Position numbers and translations under genes: made by a program. The notes under the pieces are model-generated. The model made no database searches. It saw only the letters and a program-made list of their open reading frames with translations, and was not told the DNA's origin. A stretch of DNA of 64,000 bases from DAOTWA01 sp034435955 (GTDB lineage Bacteria; Chloroflexota; Anaerolineae; Anaerolineales; Anaerolineaceae), in contig DAOTWA010000018.1 in NCBI GenBank assembly GCA_034435955.1, positions 50,200-114,199 of the forward strand, written 5' to 3'. Shown piece after piece: positions 1 through 8,067 of the stretch (positions within the stretch are counted from its first letter, which is position 1; every line of letters begins with the position of its first letter).

Positions 1-898
1 CAGCCCGGCCGGCTGGCTCGTGTTCGGGAAACACATAGGCGGTAACCTGGTGACCGTCCTGATTTCCTTCCAGCACGCGGTAGTCTCGGCTGGCCGACCA
101 GGTGAAGTTGCGAGCGGTCGTATCGAAGACGCGACGGTCACCCTCAATGCTGGCGGGAGTGCTCGCAGCCACGATCAGGTCATCGGCCGGATGCTCCAGA
201 CGGATCTCGACGTGATAGGCGGCTAGCGGATAGGTCAGGTGCTCGCCAACCCGGCCAGGCTCGTCCAGCGCCCACCCATCGGCGAGATAAGCAGGGACAA
301 AGGGATACCAGTCGCCGAAATTCACCTGGCGTGCGCCCACGCTCAATGGGCCGACGCCATGTGGGAGTTTCAAATGATACGAGAGGTTTATTTCTACCTG
401 CTGGTTGGGCGCCAGCGGCTTTGCCAGATCAAGCCAAAGTATGTTTCCACCAAGGGTATGTTTGGCCTCCATCCCATCAGGTTCCCAAGATACCTGCCCA
501 AGGTGAAAGGCATCGGCAAATCGGTTGGCTTCGACAACCAGTGGCAATCGGTTGAATGTGATCGGAGCGTTATTGGTAAAGATAGTCGTCTCATCCACAT
601 TCAGCGACGCATTCGTCTCGTCGTAAGCCGCGATCAAGGTATATCGCGTCATCGCGGCCTTAGATGTGGATGGGGGCGTTTCCGTCCCTGTCGGAAGAGG
701 ATCGGGGAGCATGTGAGTTTGGGTTTGATCAGCAACCGTCGACGATGGCAAGGGCGCAGGTATTGTGGCTGAAGAGCCGTCCTCTTCTTTTTCTACAGAG
801 CTGGAAGATTGGCCTTGGCAAGCTCCGCTCCAGCCAATGATCATCAACGCCAGCGTGATCCCACCGATCAGCCGGCCAGGAGCTTTGTATCCAATCAC
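1..898 (-). CDS. M1-metallopeptidase-like lipoprotein, N-terminal part (runs off the window)
   Basis: Partial gene: the frame is open from a GTG at 898 to the window edge (about 299 residues) after an in-frame TGA further upstream. The N-terminus reads as a lipoprotein signal: a charged start, hydrophobic LIGGITLALMIIGWSG, then a Cys at the lipobox (GAC-QG), followed by a Ser/Thr/Pro-rich linker. The rest looks like the beta-rich N-terminal domain of bacterial M1 aminopeptidase-like proteins, with the typical stretch VNFGDWYPFVPAY near residue 205. The catalytic HEXXH domain would lie beyond the window, so peptidase activity cannot be judged. It starts about 50 bases after the DJ-1-like gene and may be co-transcribed with it. 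The purine run GGGAAATGGG precedes the GTG. Family call is inferred; the reading frame and lipobox are seen directly. Confidence 0.7.
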   Translation of the reverse strand, partial: MIGYKAPGRLIGGITLALMIIGWSGACQGQSSSSVEKEEDGSSATIPAPLPSSTVADQTQTHMLPDPLPTGTETPPSTSKAAMTRYTLIAAYDETNASLNVDETTIFTNNAPITFNRLPLVVEANRFADAFHLGQVSWEPDGMEAKHTLGGNILWLDLAKPLAPNQQVEINLSYHLKLPHGVGPLSVGARQVNFGDWYPFVPAYLADGWALDEPGRVGEHLTYPLAAYHVEIRLEHPADDLIVAASTPASIEGDRRVFDTTARNFTWSASRDYRVLEGNQDGHQVTAYVFPEHEPAGRA

Positions 899-946
899 GG
901 GCCCATTTCCCAGTGGATTGAGTCGGGATCGGACATCTCAACCGCT

Positions 947-1471
947 TTATTCAGAGGAAAGCGCAGCGACCAGCTCGTGGCAGAAATCCGGAATATCGGG
1001 CACCACCCGGCCCCAAACGATATTGCCGCTGCGGAATGCGGGTTCGTCTCGCCAGCGTGCGCCTGCGTTGATCATATCGTCTTTAATGCCCTCGCTGCCG
1101 GTGGCTTCGTGCCCTTTGACGATTCCTGCACTGATGCCCACCAGCCCGGCGTGACAGATCATGCCGATGATCTTGTTGGCCTCATTGATGCGGCGCACGA
1201 AATTCTTCACGCTGTCGTACCGGCGCAGGCGATCAGGCGCCCAACCTCCCGGGATAACGAGAGCATCAAATTGTTCCGGTCTGACGTCCTCGATGCCGGT
1301 TTCAGAGCGCGCCTCCAGGCCGTTCTTGCCATGATAAACTTCGCCAGCTTTCAACCCGATGATGGTAACCGAGGCGCCTTCCTCTCTCAGACGCATGACC
1401 GGTACCCAGAATTCAAGATCTTCAAAGCCGGGGCCAACCAGATAGGCGATTCTTTTACCAGTCAGTTTCAT
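947..1471 (-). CDS. DJ-1/PfpI family protein
   Basis: 174-residue single-domain protein of the DJ-1/PfpI superfamily (class I glutamine amidotransferase-like fold), the group that holds intracellular PfpI-type peptidases and glyoxalase/deglycase enzymes. Visible marks are the beta-strand start KRIAYLVGPGFEDLE with the conserved acidic residue, the VIPGGWAPD loop, and the nucleophile elbow GMICHAG with the expected Cys, followed by SAGIVKG and a typical C-terminal half. A TTG codon at 1489 would add six residues, but ATG at 1471 has GGGAG six bases upstream and was chosen. Cytoplasmic. The exact substrate cannot be read from sequence. Confidence 0.85.
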   Translation of the reverse strand: MKLTGKRIAYLVGPGFEDLEFWVPVMRLREEGASVTIIGLKAGEVYHGKNGLEARSETGIEDVRPEQFDALVIPGGWAPDRLRRYDSVKNFVRRINEANKIIGMICHAGLVGISAGIVKGHEATGSEGIKDDMINAGARWRDEPAFRSGNIVWGRVVPDIPDFCHELVAALSSE

Positions 1472-1524
1472 AACCTGCTCCCAATCCAAATGATCGAAGA
1501 TCTCTCTTCACCTATTTCCGATTA

Positions 1525-2634
1525 TCATTTCTGAAGATGGATAGGTTTTGGCAGCGGATTGCTGCGGTTGAACTGCCAGGCCCAGACGGCCGGGATGGGC
1601 GATCCCAGGGCCAATGCTGCGCTGGCGGCATAGAATAGCGCAGCAATCGCACCTGTATTGATGACGGATGCTGCCACGTTCATCAAGACGGCGATCAAGA
1701 ATGCGATGAACGCTATGCCAGCCAGGATTCCCGTGATGCGCCAGCCGGCTTTTTGGGAAGCCCGCCTCACTCCCAGGATGCGGCCATTTTGTCCGTTGAT
1801 CCAAACCGGCAAAGCACGACCGTTTTCATCTTTATACCAGGTGGCATATGCAGGCAGCAAAAGCTGGGTCCAGTTGAGGTTGCGGTAGTCGGCCTCGAGT
1901 CTAAAGCGATCCAGGTGCTGCGCGCCAGCCGCGGTTTGTGCGTCTTGCGCCGCACGCCGGTCGAATTGTGGCTTGGCCAGGCTCCAGGCATGATCCGGTT
2001 CGAGGTCGGGGATTCGCACAAACGCGTCTCGCAAAGCCTCCTGCTGGTAGGCCTGTGCTTTGGTGGTATCGTACCCGCCCAGCCCGTCAATGATCTGGCC
2101 ATGTTCCTCTAGCGCTGGTGCAGCCACATTTTGGTAAGAAATCTGTATCTCTCCGATCCGCGCTTCCCAGCGCACGCGCGTTTCAACCTTCTTTTGCGTC
2201 ATCCACTTACCGCCGGAATATATCTCGGTGGCACTTTCCACCTGATAATCGAAGCCGGCTTGAGCCTGCCATAGTCCTGCTACCGTGCCATCCACCAGCC
2301 ACATGGGCAAATAGACGCGCCGCAAACGCGAACGCAAGGCATTGGCTGAAAAATCGGGTGGACGGAGCCAGACGCCAGCAGTCCAGTTGGCGATCAAGGA
2401 AGCCGCATGGCCATCGTCAACCTCATAAGGCGCTAAAAGCTCGGGCGGTTCGGATCGCATCCGTACAGGTTGGGCTACCAAAGACCTTGAGGCGCAGGCC
2501 GGGCAAAGGCCTGTTTCATTTCCCGGTTGGATGAGAAAGGCAGCTCCACAAGATGGGCAGCCGGAAGCAACTAGATGGATACCCCAGTAAGAAGTAGTTT
2601 CGACAACAGGTGGAGTGGGCAAGCCTTCGCTCAT
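1525..2634 (-). CDS. zinc-ribbon membrane protein, shorter paralogue
   Basis: 369 residues. One N-terminal zinc ribbon (Cys26, Cys29, Cys44, Cys47), a long soluble beta-rich middle with the repeated theme YLPMWLVDGTVAG...W.A..G, and two hydrophobic segments near the C-terminus (about 300-350) that should anchor it in the membrane. It overlaps the upstream paralogue by ATGA, so the two are translationally coupled and probably act together. The middle region aligns by eye with that of the 433-residue neighbour (both have LPxYxxxY just before a GQxGxxxGxR/K stretch). Function unknown; related to zinc-ribbon proteins often loosely labelled as PriA-like, but no helicase motif is present. Confidence 0.7.
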   Translation of the reverse strand: MSEGLPTPPVVETTSYWGIHLVASGCPSCGAAFLIQPGNETGLCPACASRSLVAQPVRMRSEPPELLAPYEVDDGHAASLIANWTAGVWLRPPDFSANALRSRLRRVYLPMWLVDGTVAGLWQAQAGFDYQVESATEIYSGGKWMTQKKVETRVRWEARIGEIQISYQNVAAPALEEHGQIIDGLGGYDTTKAQAYQQEALRDAFVRIPDLEPDHAWSLAKPQFDRRAAQDAQTAAGAQHLDRFRLEADYRNLNWTQLLLPAYATWYKDENGRALPVWINGQNGRILGVRRASQKAGWRITGILAGIAFIAFLIAVLMNVAASVINTGAIAALFYAASAALALGSPIPAVWAWQFNRSNPLPKPIHLQK

Positions 2635-3932
2635 GCTTCCCCTGCCTTCATTGCCTGAACCAGGATAACGATTGTGATGACCAGCCCGATCAGAAAGGCG
2701 ATTGCGCCGATCCCGAAGAGGACTCCGCCCGTATTTGTACCCGAGAAAGCCAGCATACTCACCAGCCCGATGAGGAGGCCAGGCGCGAGCAGAGCCAGAA
2801 TCGCCAGCCAGATTTTACGCCAGGCGACCGGTTTTTGGCCGGAGACCTTTCCAGTTTGACCGTTAACCATGATCTGGTAAATATGATTTTGGTAGTTGTA
2901 TACCGAAAGGTAGACGGGTAAGAGGATGAAGCGCCAGGCTTCATCGTTGAAATCGGCTGCCATCTTGAAATTGCGCACATGGGGAGAACGGATGGTGGCA
3001 AGGCAGGCGCTCTTGGCTTGTTCACGCATGCGGCTGCGTGCTTGGTCCCAGGCCACCTCAAGAGGAATATCGTAAGCCTTCGCCTGCCAGCCTGCCAGGA
3101 ATTCTGGGTCATATTCGACCAGGGCGCTCAAATCAAAAGGTTGAATCTTGGCCAGCAACAGTGGGCTGGCTTTTTGCGATCCATTTTCCAGCATATTGAG
3201 GATGGGCACCTCAACCCGGCCAGTTTCCCAACGCCAATCGATCACCGTGCGCGTACGCCAGGAGCGCGACCCTGCGTCGTAATAGCTTTCGGTGCGCTCA
3301 TAACCAACCTCCGCCTCCCACCGGGCGTCAATCTGCGCGGAGAAGGTCCAATAGGGCATATAGACGCCTTTCACGCTGGCGTTGTTGGCTGCTTCCGAGA
3401 GGCCAGCAGGGTGCATCCAGCCCCGTCCGAGCCATTCGCGCATCCTGGCCGTGCAGGCGGCGTTGTCGAGTTTGAAAGGGATCAAGTAGCCAGGGCGGAT
3501 CATATCGGCTGGGAGAGTGCTGGCTATCACCTGATTGGAGCCGCAAAATGGGCAGGAGGCTGTCAGATCATCTGGGGCGAGGGAAAAATCAGCGCCGCAG
3601 GCCTCGCATTTGAGCTCCCGGCGCTCACGACCCCATCCCCGCCCTTTTTCTTCCAAAGTCTGGACTGTGAATTCTTCAGCCGGCGCGGAATATCCAACTA
3701 CGCGCGCTTCGATCTTCTGGCTGTAGCCACAATAGAAGCATGTGACTGATTCATCGCCGGGGTTGTACGCTGTCGTAGCGCCGCAGCGCGGACAGGTAAA
3801 GATGAGATCTTTGGCAGTCTTATCCTTGGGCGGAGCGGGAGCAAAAACGGTTATCCCAACCACTGCAGAGGTTACCTGGATAAATCCAGGGGGAGGGAAG
3901 GAGGCCTTTTTGATGGGGAGTGTATCAGTCAT
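2631..3932 (-). CDS. zinc-ribbon membrane protein, longer paralogue
   Basis: 433 residues. Two zinc ribbons stand in tandem: Cys47/Cys50 with Cys65/Cys68, and Cys109/Cys112 with Cys127/Cys130. A soluble domain of roughly 200 residues follows (motif VYMPYWTFSAQIDARW), then two transmembrane helices near the C-terminus. It is the first gene of a two-gene unit with the shorter paralogue. The double ribbon compared with the single ribbon next door suggests duplication and loss of one ribbon. Function unknown; a membrane-tethered protein with metal-bound adaptor domains is all that can be supported. Confidence 0.7.
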   Translation of the reverse strand: MTDTLPIKKASFPPPGFIQVTSAVVGITVFAPAPPKDKTAKDLIFTCPRCGATTAYNPGDESVTCFYCGYSQKIEARVVGYSAPAEEFTVQTLEEKGRGWGRERRELKCEACGADFSLAPDDLTASCPFCGSNQVIASTLPADMIRPGYLIPFKLDNAACTARMREWLGRGWMHPAGLSEAANNASVKGVYMPYWTFSAQIDARWEAEVGYERTESYYDAGSRSWRTRTVIDWRWETGRVEVPILNMLENGSQKASPLLLAKIQPFDLSALVEYDPEFLAGWQAKAYDIPLEVAWDQARSRMREQAKSACLATIRSPHVRNFKMAADFNDEAWRFILLPVYLSVYNYQNHIYQIMVNGQTGKVSGQKPVAWRKIWLAILALLAPGLLIGLVSMLAFSGTNTGGVLFGIGAIAFLIGLVITIVILVQAMKAGEA

Positions 3933-3980
3933 AGGTCATCGGAGGAAATGTTGTAAGTAAGTGCGCACAGGAAGACGATA

Positions 3981-4568
3981 TCAATCCTGCCTTATTAATC
4001 GGTAAAAGAGAAGAGAGGTGTTACCATATCGGCGCTGATCGAATTCTTCCAGGTGTTGGAGGTCCACAGGCTGATATTCCCTCGGATCGATTTGCACGAT
4101 CACCCATGCATCCGGCGTGAGCCATGCGGTGTGAGCATCCACTTCCAGTAAAGCTTTCGACCATAGATTTTTATACTGCGGCGGAGCGATATAAATGTAA
4201 TCAAACTGTTTGGTGGGGGCAGATTTAAGCAGGGTAAACGCATCCATGTGCAACGCCTGCGCCCTGGAAATCAATCCAGTGTGCTTGAGGTTTGCCTGGA
4301 TAGTATCCACGGCGGCCCGATTGAGGTCGACAAAAAGAACAAAAGAAGCGCCACGACTGAGCGCCTCGATACCCACACTGCCAGTGCCGGCGAACAAGTC
4401 GAGAAAGGTAGAGCCTGCCACGTCCATACCGATAATGTTGAAGAGCGCTTCCTTGGTTCGGTCGGTGATTGGCCGTGTAGCATCTCCGGGAACAGATCGC
4501 AGACGAAATCCCTTGGCTTTGCCGCTGATGATACGCGGACTCATCCCGTGCCGTTTTTTCCCAGCCAT
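3981..4568 (-). CDS. rsmD: 16S rRNA (guanine(966)-N2)-methyltransferase RsmD-like
   Basis: 195 residues, normal length for RsmD, which methylates G966 of 16S rRNA with S-adenosylmethionine. Seen: the N-terminal RIISGKAKGFRL, the RPITDRTKEALFNII motif, and the SAM-binding loop FLDLFAGTGSVGIEALSRGA. The motif IV normally written DPPY/F is IAPPQY here, so the usual first acidic/amide residue is Ala. This may be a lineage variant or may alter target-base recognition. The start at 4568 lies six bases after the URO-D-family gene; a second ATG eight codons in is possible. Last gene of a four-gene minus-strand run. Confidence 0.85.
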   Translation of the reverse strand: MAGKKRHGMSPRIISGKAKGFRLRSVPGDATRPITDRTKEALFNIIGMDVAGSTFLDLFAGTGSVGIEALSRGASFVLFVDLNRAAVDTIQANLKHTGLISRAQALHMDAFTLLKSAPTKQFDYIYIAPPQYKNLWSKALLEVDAHTAWLTPDAWVIVQIDPREYQPVDLQHLEEFDQRRYGNTSLLFYRLIRQD

Positions 4569-4574
4569 TGACTA

Positions 4575-5570
4575 TCAATTTTGGCGGGCAAATTCGACCG
4601 CCGCGCGTATATTGCCGCTAGGGGCGATCACAGGAACGACGCAGCCAGTGCCAAGGATGAAACGATGTCCGCCGGTGGCCTGTAAGGCATCCAGAGCCTG
4701 GAGACGGACCTGCTCATTGCCGCCAAGCACCATCGTTTCCCACTGGCTAATCCCGCCGCACACTGCTCCAGCAAATTTGCTCAATCCCTCGCTTAGTGTT
4801 GGCGTTGACTGTCGGTCGTGCCAGTTGATCACCTGGACAGGGTAATCCGCGAGGTAGTCGAACATGACATCATCCCCATGCAGGTGCAGGACATTTAACC
4901 AACCAGTCTGAGACGCCTCCAGGAGCTGCAAGTCGTAGACGCGCGCGAAGGTTTTGTATTCCTGCGGGCTGAGCAATCCGTATTGGGCATGTTGAACAGC
5001 AAAGAAAATGCCATCGATGCCCGTTTTCATCGCCTCGGTAATGAAGCGTAATGTGCTTTCAGTGATTCGTTCCAATCCAGCTTGCAGCGCTTGCGGAAAG
5101 CGACGCATATGGACGAGCAATCTTTGTTGCCCTGCGAGATTCTTGGCCTGCGCCAGGGGGTTGAAGATTGTTTGGATGATGGGTGTGTCCGGGCCGATGG
5201 ATTCGCGTAACAGGCGCAGACAGGCCAGCTGTTCGCCTAGAGCGCCCCTGGTTGGATCCAAAACAGGCAGCTTCAACCAATCCTCGGGGTGGACAATGAT
5301 GCGTCGGGTGTAATCCCGTGTGCCTTCCGGATTACCAACCCATCGGTCTTCCACTCCCCAATCCTTGAGACAGAAGGAAGAAGCCGGAGTTACTTTTACG
5401 AAATCCAGATCGAACGTCTTTTGGAATGCGAGGGTTTCCGCGGCCAGCGTATACGGATTTTGATCGTCTACCGGGAAATGCCGCCATAGTGAAACAGGTA
5501 GATGATCGGTTTTTCGGCCGGCCAGGCAGGTTTCCATGCGTTTGCGATGGCTCAAGTTCGAGCCAGCCAT
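4575..5570 (-). CDS. uroporphyrinogen decarboxylase-family protein (not typical HemE)
   Basis: 331 residues with the URO-D/methyltransferase TIM-barrel organisation (C-terminal GGISQWETMVLGG and HRFILGTGCVVP). The N-terminal HemE signature that binds uroporphyrinogen (RQAGRY-type) is absent; the equivalent place reads PVSLWRHFP. This argues for the wider URO-D family, which also includes corrinoid-dependent methyltransferases, rather than heme synthesis. Start ATG 5570 follows GGGGAGAAAGG closely and overlaps the TPR gene by 19 bases, so the genes are coupled. Substrate unknown. Confidence 0.7.
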   Translation of the reverse strand: MAGSNLSHRKRMETCLAGRKTDHLPVSLWRHFPVDDQNPYTLAAETLAFQKTFDLDFVKVTPASSFCLKDWGVEDRWVGNPEGTRDYTRRIIVHPEDWLKLPVLDPTRGALGEQLACLRLLRESIGPDTPIIQTIFNPLAQAKNLAGQQRLLVHMRRFPQALQAGLERITESTLRFITEAMKTGIDGIFFAVQHAQYGLLSPQEYKTFARVYDLQLLEASQTGWLNVLHLHGDDVMFDYLADYPVQVINWHDRQSTPTLSEGLSKFAGAVCGGISQWETMVLGGNEQVRLQALDALQATGGHRFILGTGCVVPVIAPSGNIRAAVEFARQN

Positions 5571-5938
5571 ACGCCTTTCTCCCCGTTCCAGATGCCATTG
5601 CGGATTTCGTTCATGTGGCCTTCGGTCAGCCGACGAAGCATGGAAGCTCGTACAAGGTCATCGGAGTTTTCGATAAGGTTCAGAAATTTTTGAAACATCT
5701 GAAGAGCCTTTTCTCCCTGGCCTGAGGATTTGTAGGTGAGAGCCAGAGCGTAAGCTGCATCGGCATCCTCTGGGTTCTGGCGCAGGGCTTCCAGAAAATC
5801 TGCTTCAGCTTTATCGTATTTCTTCAATGAAAAGTACTGCCAGCCACGGTGAATGAACTCGGGTTGGCTGGTGGGTTGAAAATGATCCGGATCGACAGCC
5901 GCAGAGAGCATGTCAGATGATTTCTTCTTCCCCAGCAT
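5552..5938 (-). CDS. small TPR-repeat protein
   Basis: 128 residues. Two consecutive tetratricopeptide-like helices pairs are clear (HRGWQYFSLKKYDKAEADF; AYALALTYKSSGQGEKAL), followed by a helical tail. No signal peptide. It sits between the ChlI-like ATPase (20 bases upstream) and the URO-D-family gene (overlapping), so it may serve as an adaptor for one of them, but that is inference from position only. Confidence 0.7.
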   Translation of the reverse strand: MLGKKKSSDMLSAAVDPDHFQPTSQPEFIHRGWQYFSLKKYDKAEADFLEALRQNPEDADAAYALALTYKSSGQGEKALQMFQKFLNLIENSDDLVRASMLRRLTEGHMNEIRNGIWNGEKGVWLART

Positions 5939-5958
5939 CGGTCCTCCTGTCTCCGTAG

Positions 5959-7194
5959 TTAAGATTGCGGCATTAACTCTTTGAGTATAGCGGCCATCTC
6001 TTCCTCCTCAGCGCCCTGATGCTCAAAATAATCGCGCATGAAGGTGGACCGACGCAATCGCAGGGCCATTGGAGCGACCATAGTTATATCACGGTTCGAA
6101 ACGAGCTGGCGGCCGTCGGCGGCGGCCAGGGCGCGTGCAGCTTCAAAAAGTGTAATCTCGGCGCGCAGCGAATCAATCTTCAGGCGGCGCACCATCTCGA
6201 TTGCTCCGCGAGCGATTTTATCAGGTATTTCTACGGAAGGGAGGAGCTCCCTTGCAAGCTGCACTTCTTCACGGGCGATGTCCGTTTCATCCTTATATTG
6301 GGCGACGGCTCTACGAGGGTGGGTGCGATAGAAAATCGTGCGCCGGTAGGCCTCCAGGCGTTCCTCAGGATCTTTCAATCCCTGTACCAGAACACGAAGT
6401 CCGAAGCGGTCCATAATCTGTGGGCGGAGCTTTCCCTCCTCGGGATTCATCGAGCCGACCAATGAAAATCGCGCATAATAAGTAGCGGTTATCGGTCCAC
6501 GCCGAACAGTGTAAGTGCCCTGAGCAGAAGCGTCCAAAATGGCATCCACGATTTCATCCGCAAGCAGGTTGACTTCATCCACGTAAAGGATATTGCGGTC
6601 GGCGTGGGCCAAAATCCCACGGCGAAGGCGCATCCGCTCATGTATGACCGCCCGCTCGTCCAATCCGCCCACCACATCCTCGAGTCGAGCATTCAATGGA
6701 AGTTCGACCAGGCGAACACGGTCCATCTTGGTCAGCGGTTCACCCATGGCGTATTTCCGTGCACAATCTGGGCAAACCGCGTCGATACCACCAGCCTCTA
6801 TATCCTCAGGCAGGCATCCGTAAAAACAAGTGCTGCGAGCCACCTCTGGCAACAAATCCAGCAGGCTGCGTACGGCTGTGGTTTTACCAGTGCCACGCGG
6901 GCCGATCAGCAGAACGCCTCCTATGGCTGGATTGATCAGGCTCAGAACGAGGGCCAGTTTCATCTCCACCTGGCCGACGAGCGCCAGGAAGGGAAAAGGC
7001 AACACCTCGGCCAGGCCAGATTCTTCCTGGACTGCCTGGGCATCGAATCCTTTCCCCGAGACGAGTTCGATCAGTTCGCGCAAAGAACGAACTTTTGCGC
7101 CGGACTGCTCGCCCTGGGCCTCACCAGTGGTAACCGGTTGTTCCTGGCCTGCAGGCTGAATTTCGTCGGAGGCGGGCGGCTTTTTCAACGACAT
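5959..7194 (-). CDS. ChlI/BchI-type AAA+ ATPase (magnesium chelatase subunit I-like)
   Basis: 411 residues. AAA+ ATPase of the chelatase clade: Walker A GPRGTGKT (98-105), Walker B ILYVDEVNLL, and the sensor region GSMNPEEGKLRPQIMDRFGL. An inserted four-Cys cluster (Cys123, Cys127, Cys141, Cys144) may bind metal. In chlorophyll or cobalamin pathways such a subunit works with a VWA-domain subunit D and a large subunit H; neither is in this window. ATG overlaps the stop of the upstream gene by one base (TAATG). It could drive metal insertion or act as a MoxR-like chaperone; the window does not decide. Residues about 1-60 are low in conservation and Gln/Glu-rich. Confidence 0.8.
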   Translation of the reverse strand: MSLKKPPASDEIQPAGQEQPVTTGEAQGEQSGAKVRSLRELIELVSGKGFDAQAVQEESGLAEVLPFPFLALVGQVEMKLALVLSLINPAIGGVLLIGPRGTGKTTAVRSLLDLLPEVARSTCFYGCLPEDIEAGGIDAVCPDCARKYAMGEPLTKMDRVRLVELPLNARLEDVVGGLDERAVIHERMRLRRGILAHADRNILYVDEVNLLADEIVDAILDASAQGTYTVRRGPITATYYARFSLVGSMNPEEGKLRPQIMDRFGLRVLVQGLKDPEERLEAYRRTIFYRTHPRRAVAQYKDETDIAREEVQLARELLPSVEIPDKIARGAIEMVRRLKIDSLRAEITLFEAARALAAADGRQLVSNRDITMVAPMALRLRRSTFMRDYFEHQGAEEEEMAAILKELMPQS

Positions 7195-7574
7195 TAATCC
7201 AGATCTGGCTTTAACTCACCCGTATCAGTGGTGTGAAGCTGTTCTGGCTCATCCTGGAGGACATCAATCGTGTCGTATGACAGCTCGGCCATTAGGGGCG
7301 CCAGGGGGAATGAGGCAGGCACTGTGATCTGCCGCGGCGGGGTCGAAGGAGGCGGGCGGCGGGTCATGCTGTATTCCTGTGAGCGTTTACGCAGGATGCG
7401 CTGGTCGTTACTTAATTCTCCGACAAATATCCCCAGCACAGAGTAAACTTTGCGGTCATTGGTAACCCATCCGATCCATTCACCATGACGGCTGTATAGC
7501 CATGGATAGATGAGCAAAGCCCCAACTTCCCCGCTTGATGTGTAGATTGGTATTGGACGAGATTGGTTCTCCAT
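7194..7574 (-). CDS. small conserved protein, possible four-fold beta-flower type
   Basis: 126 residues. The N-terminal half has short repeated beta elements (IPIYTSSGEVGALL, LYSRHGEWIGWV, VYSVLGIFVGEL) ending in RILRKR, like the small beta-flower domain found in some bacterial proteins. The second half is Pro-rich and acidic. ATG 7574 was chosen because AGGTGGAG lies 11 bases upstream; a TTG at 7610 would add 12 residues with no better signal. The stop overlaps the ChlI-like start by one base, so it is likely co-translated with it. Function unknown. Confidence 0.6.
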   Translation of the reverse strand: MENQSRPIPIYTSSGEVGALLIYPWLYSRHGEWIGWVTNDRKVYSVLGIFVGELSNDQRILRKRSQEYSMTRRPPPSTPPRQITVPASFPLAPLMAELSYDTIDVLQDEPEQLHTTDTGELKPDLD

Positions 7575-7614
7575 AGAACTGCTTGCTCCACCTGAAGAGA
7601 TTTCAGGCAATCAG

Positions 7615-8067
7615 TCAACTCACATCAGAATAAGTCCAATAGCGATTCGCGAAAAAGTTCCAAAGCATCACTACCACGATGGCTAAGGCCAGAGCGAAAT
7701 TGTGGCCAAGAAACGTGCGCGGCAAGGAAAGGGCCGTCGAGATGCCAGCCAGAACACGAACAAAAATGGGTTCCGTCCAGGCAAACAGCGGTGTGCGGAT
7801 ACCCAGCCCAACGACGCTAATGATTCCGAATTGGATCAACTGTTGTGACATGGTTTTGCTGCGTGAATCCGGATAGGTCCAGTAGCGATTCCAAAGGAAG
7901 TTGCTCACAACCGCGGTGCTGAATGAGATCACACTGGAAACAACCGGAATGACGTGAAACACCAGAGTGAAGAGATTGAAGACCGCGAAATCTATGCCTG
8001 CACCAATCGTGCCAACAATGGCGAAGCGTATGAAACGAGTCCTTTCTTGCGACTTTGTAAGAATCAT
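7615..8067 (-). CDS. GtrA-like membrane protein
   Basis: 150 residues with four predicted transmembrane helices and the GtrA-family marks: FIRFAIVGTIGAGIDFAVFN at the first helix and the closing FANRYWTYSD. The internal repeat NFLWNRYWTYPD/NFFANRYWTYSD is characteristic. GtrA proteins are linked to moving lipid-linked sugars across the membrane. ATG 8067 overlaps the upstream nucleotide-sugar enzyme gene by ATGA, which supports a cell-surface polysaccharide role. A longer reading frame to 8142 exists but would run far into the upstream gene. Confidence 0.85.
   Translation of the reverse strand: MILTKSQERTRFIRFAIVGTIGAGIDFAVFNLFTLVFHVIPVVSSVISFSTAVVSNFLWNRYWTYPDSRSKTMSQQLIQFGIISVVGLGIRTPLFAWTEPIFVRVLAGISTALSLPRTFLGHNFALALAIVVVMLWNFFANRYWTYSDVS

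Noticed and set aside
239..1534. Plus-strand reading frames of 129-241 residues at the left end
   Set aside because: They lie opposite the M1-like lipoprotein and DJ-1 genes, which have clear family motifs.
5959..7194. Evidence of photosynthesis from the ChlI/BchI-like gene
   Set aside because: No other chlorophyll gene is present, and this ATPase clade also occurs in non-phototrophs.
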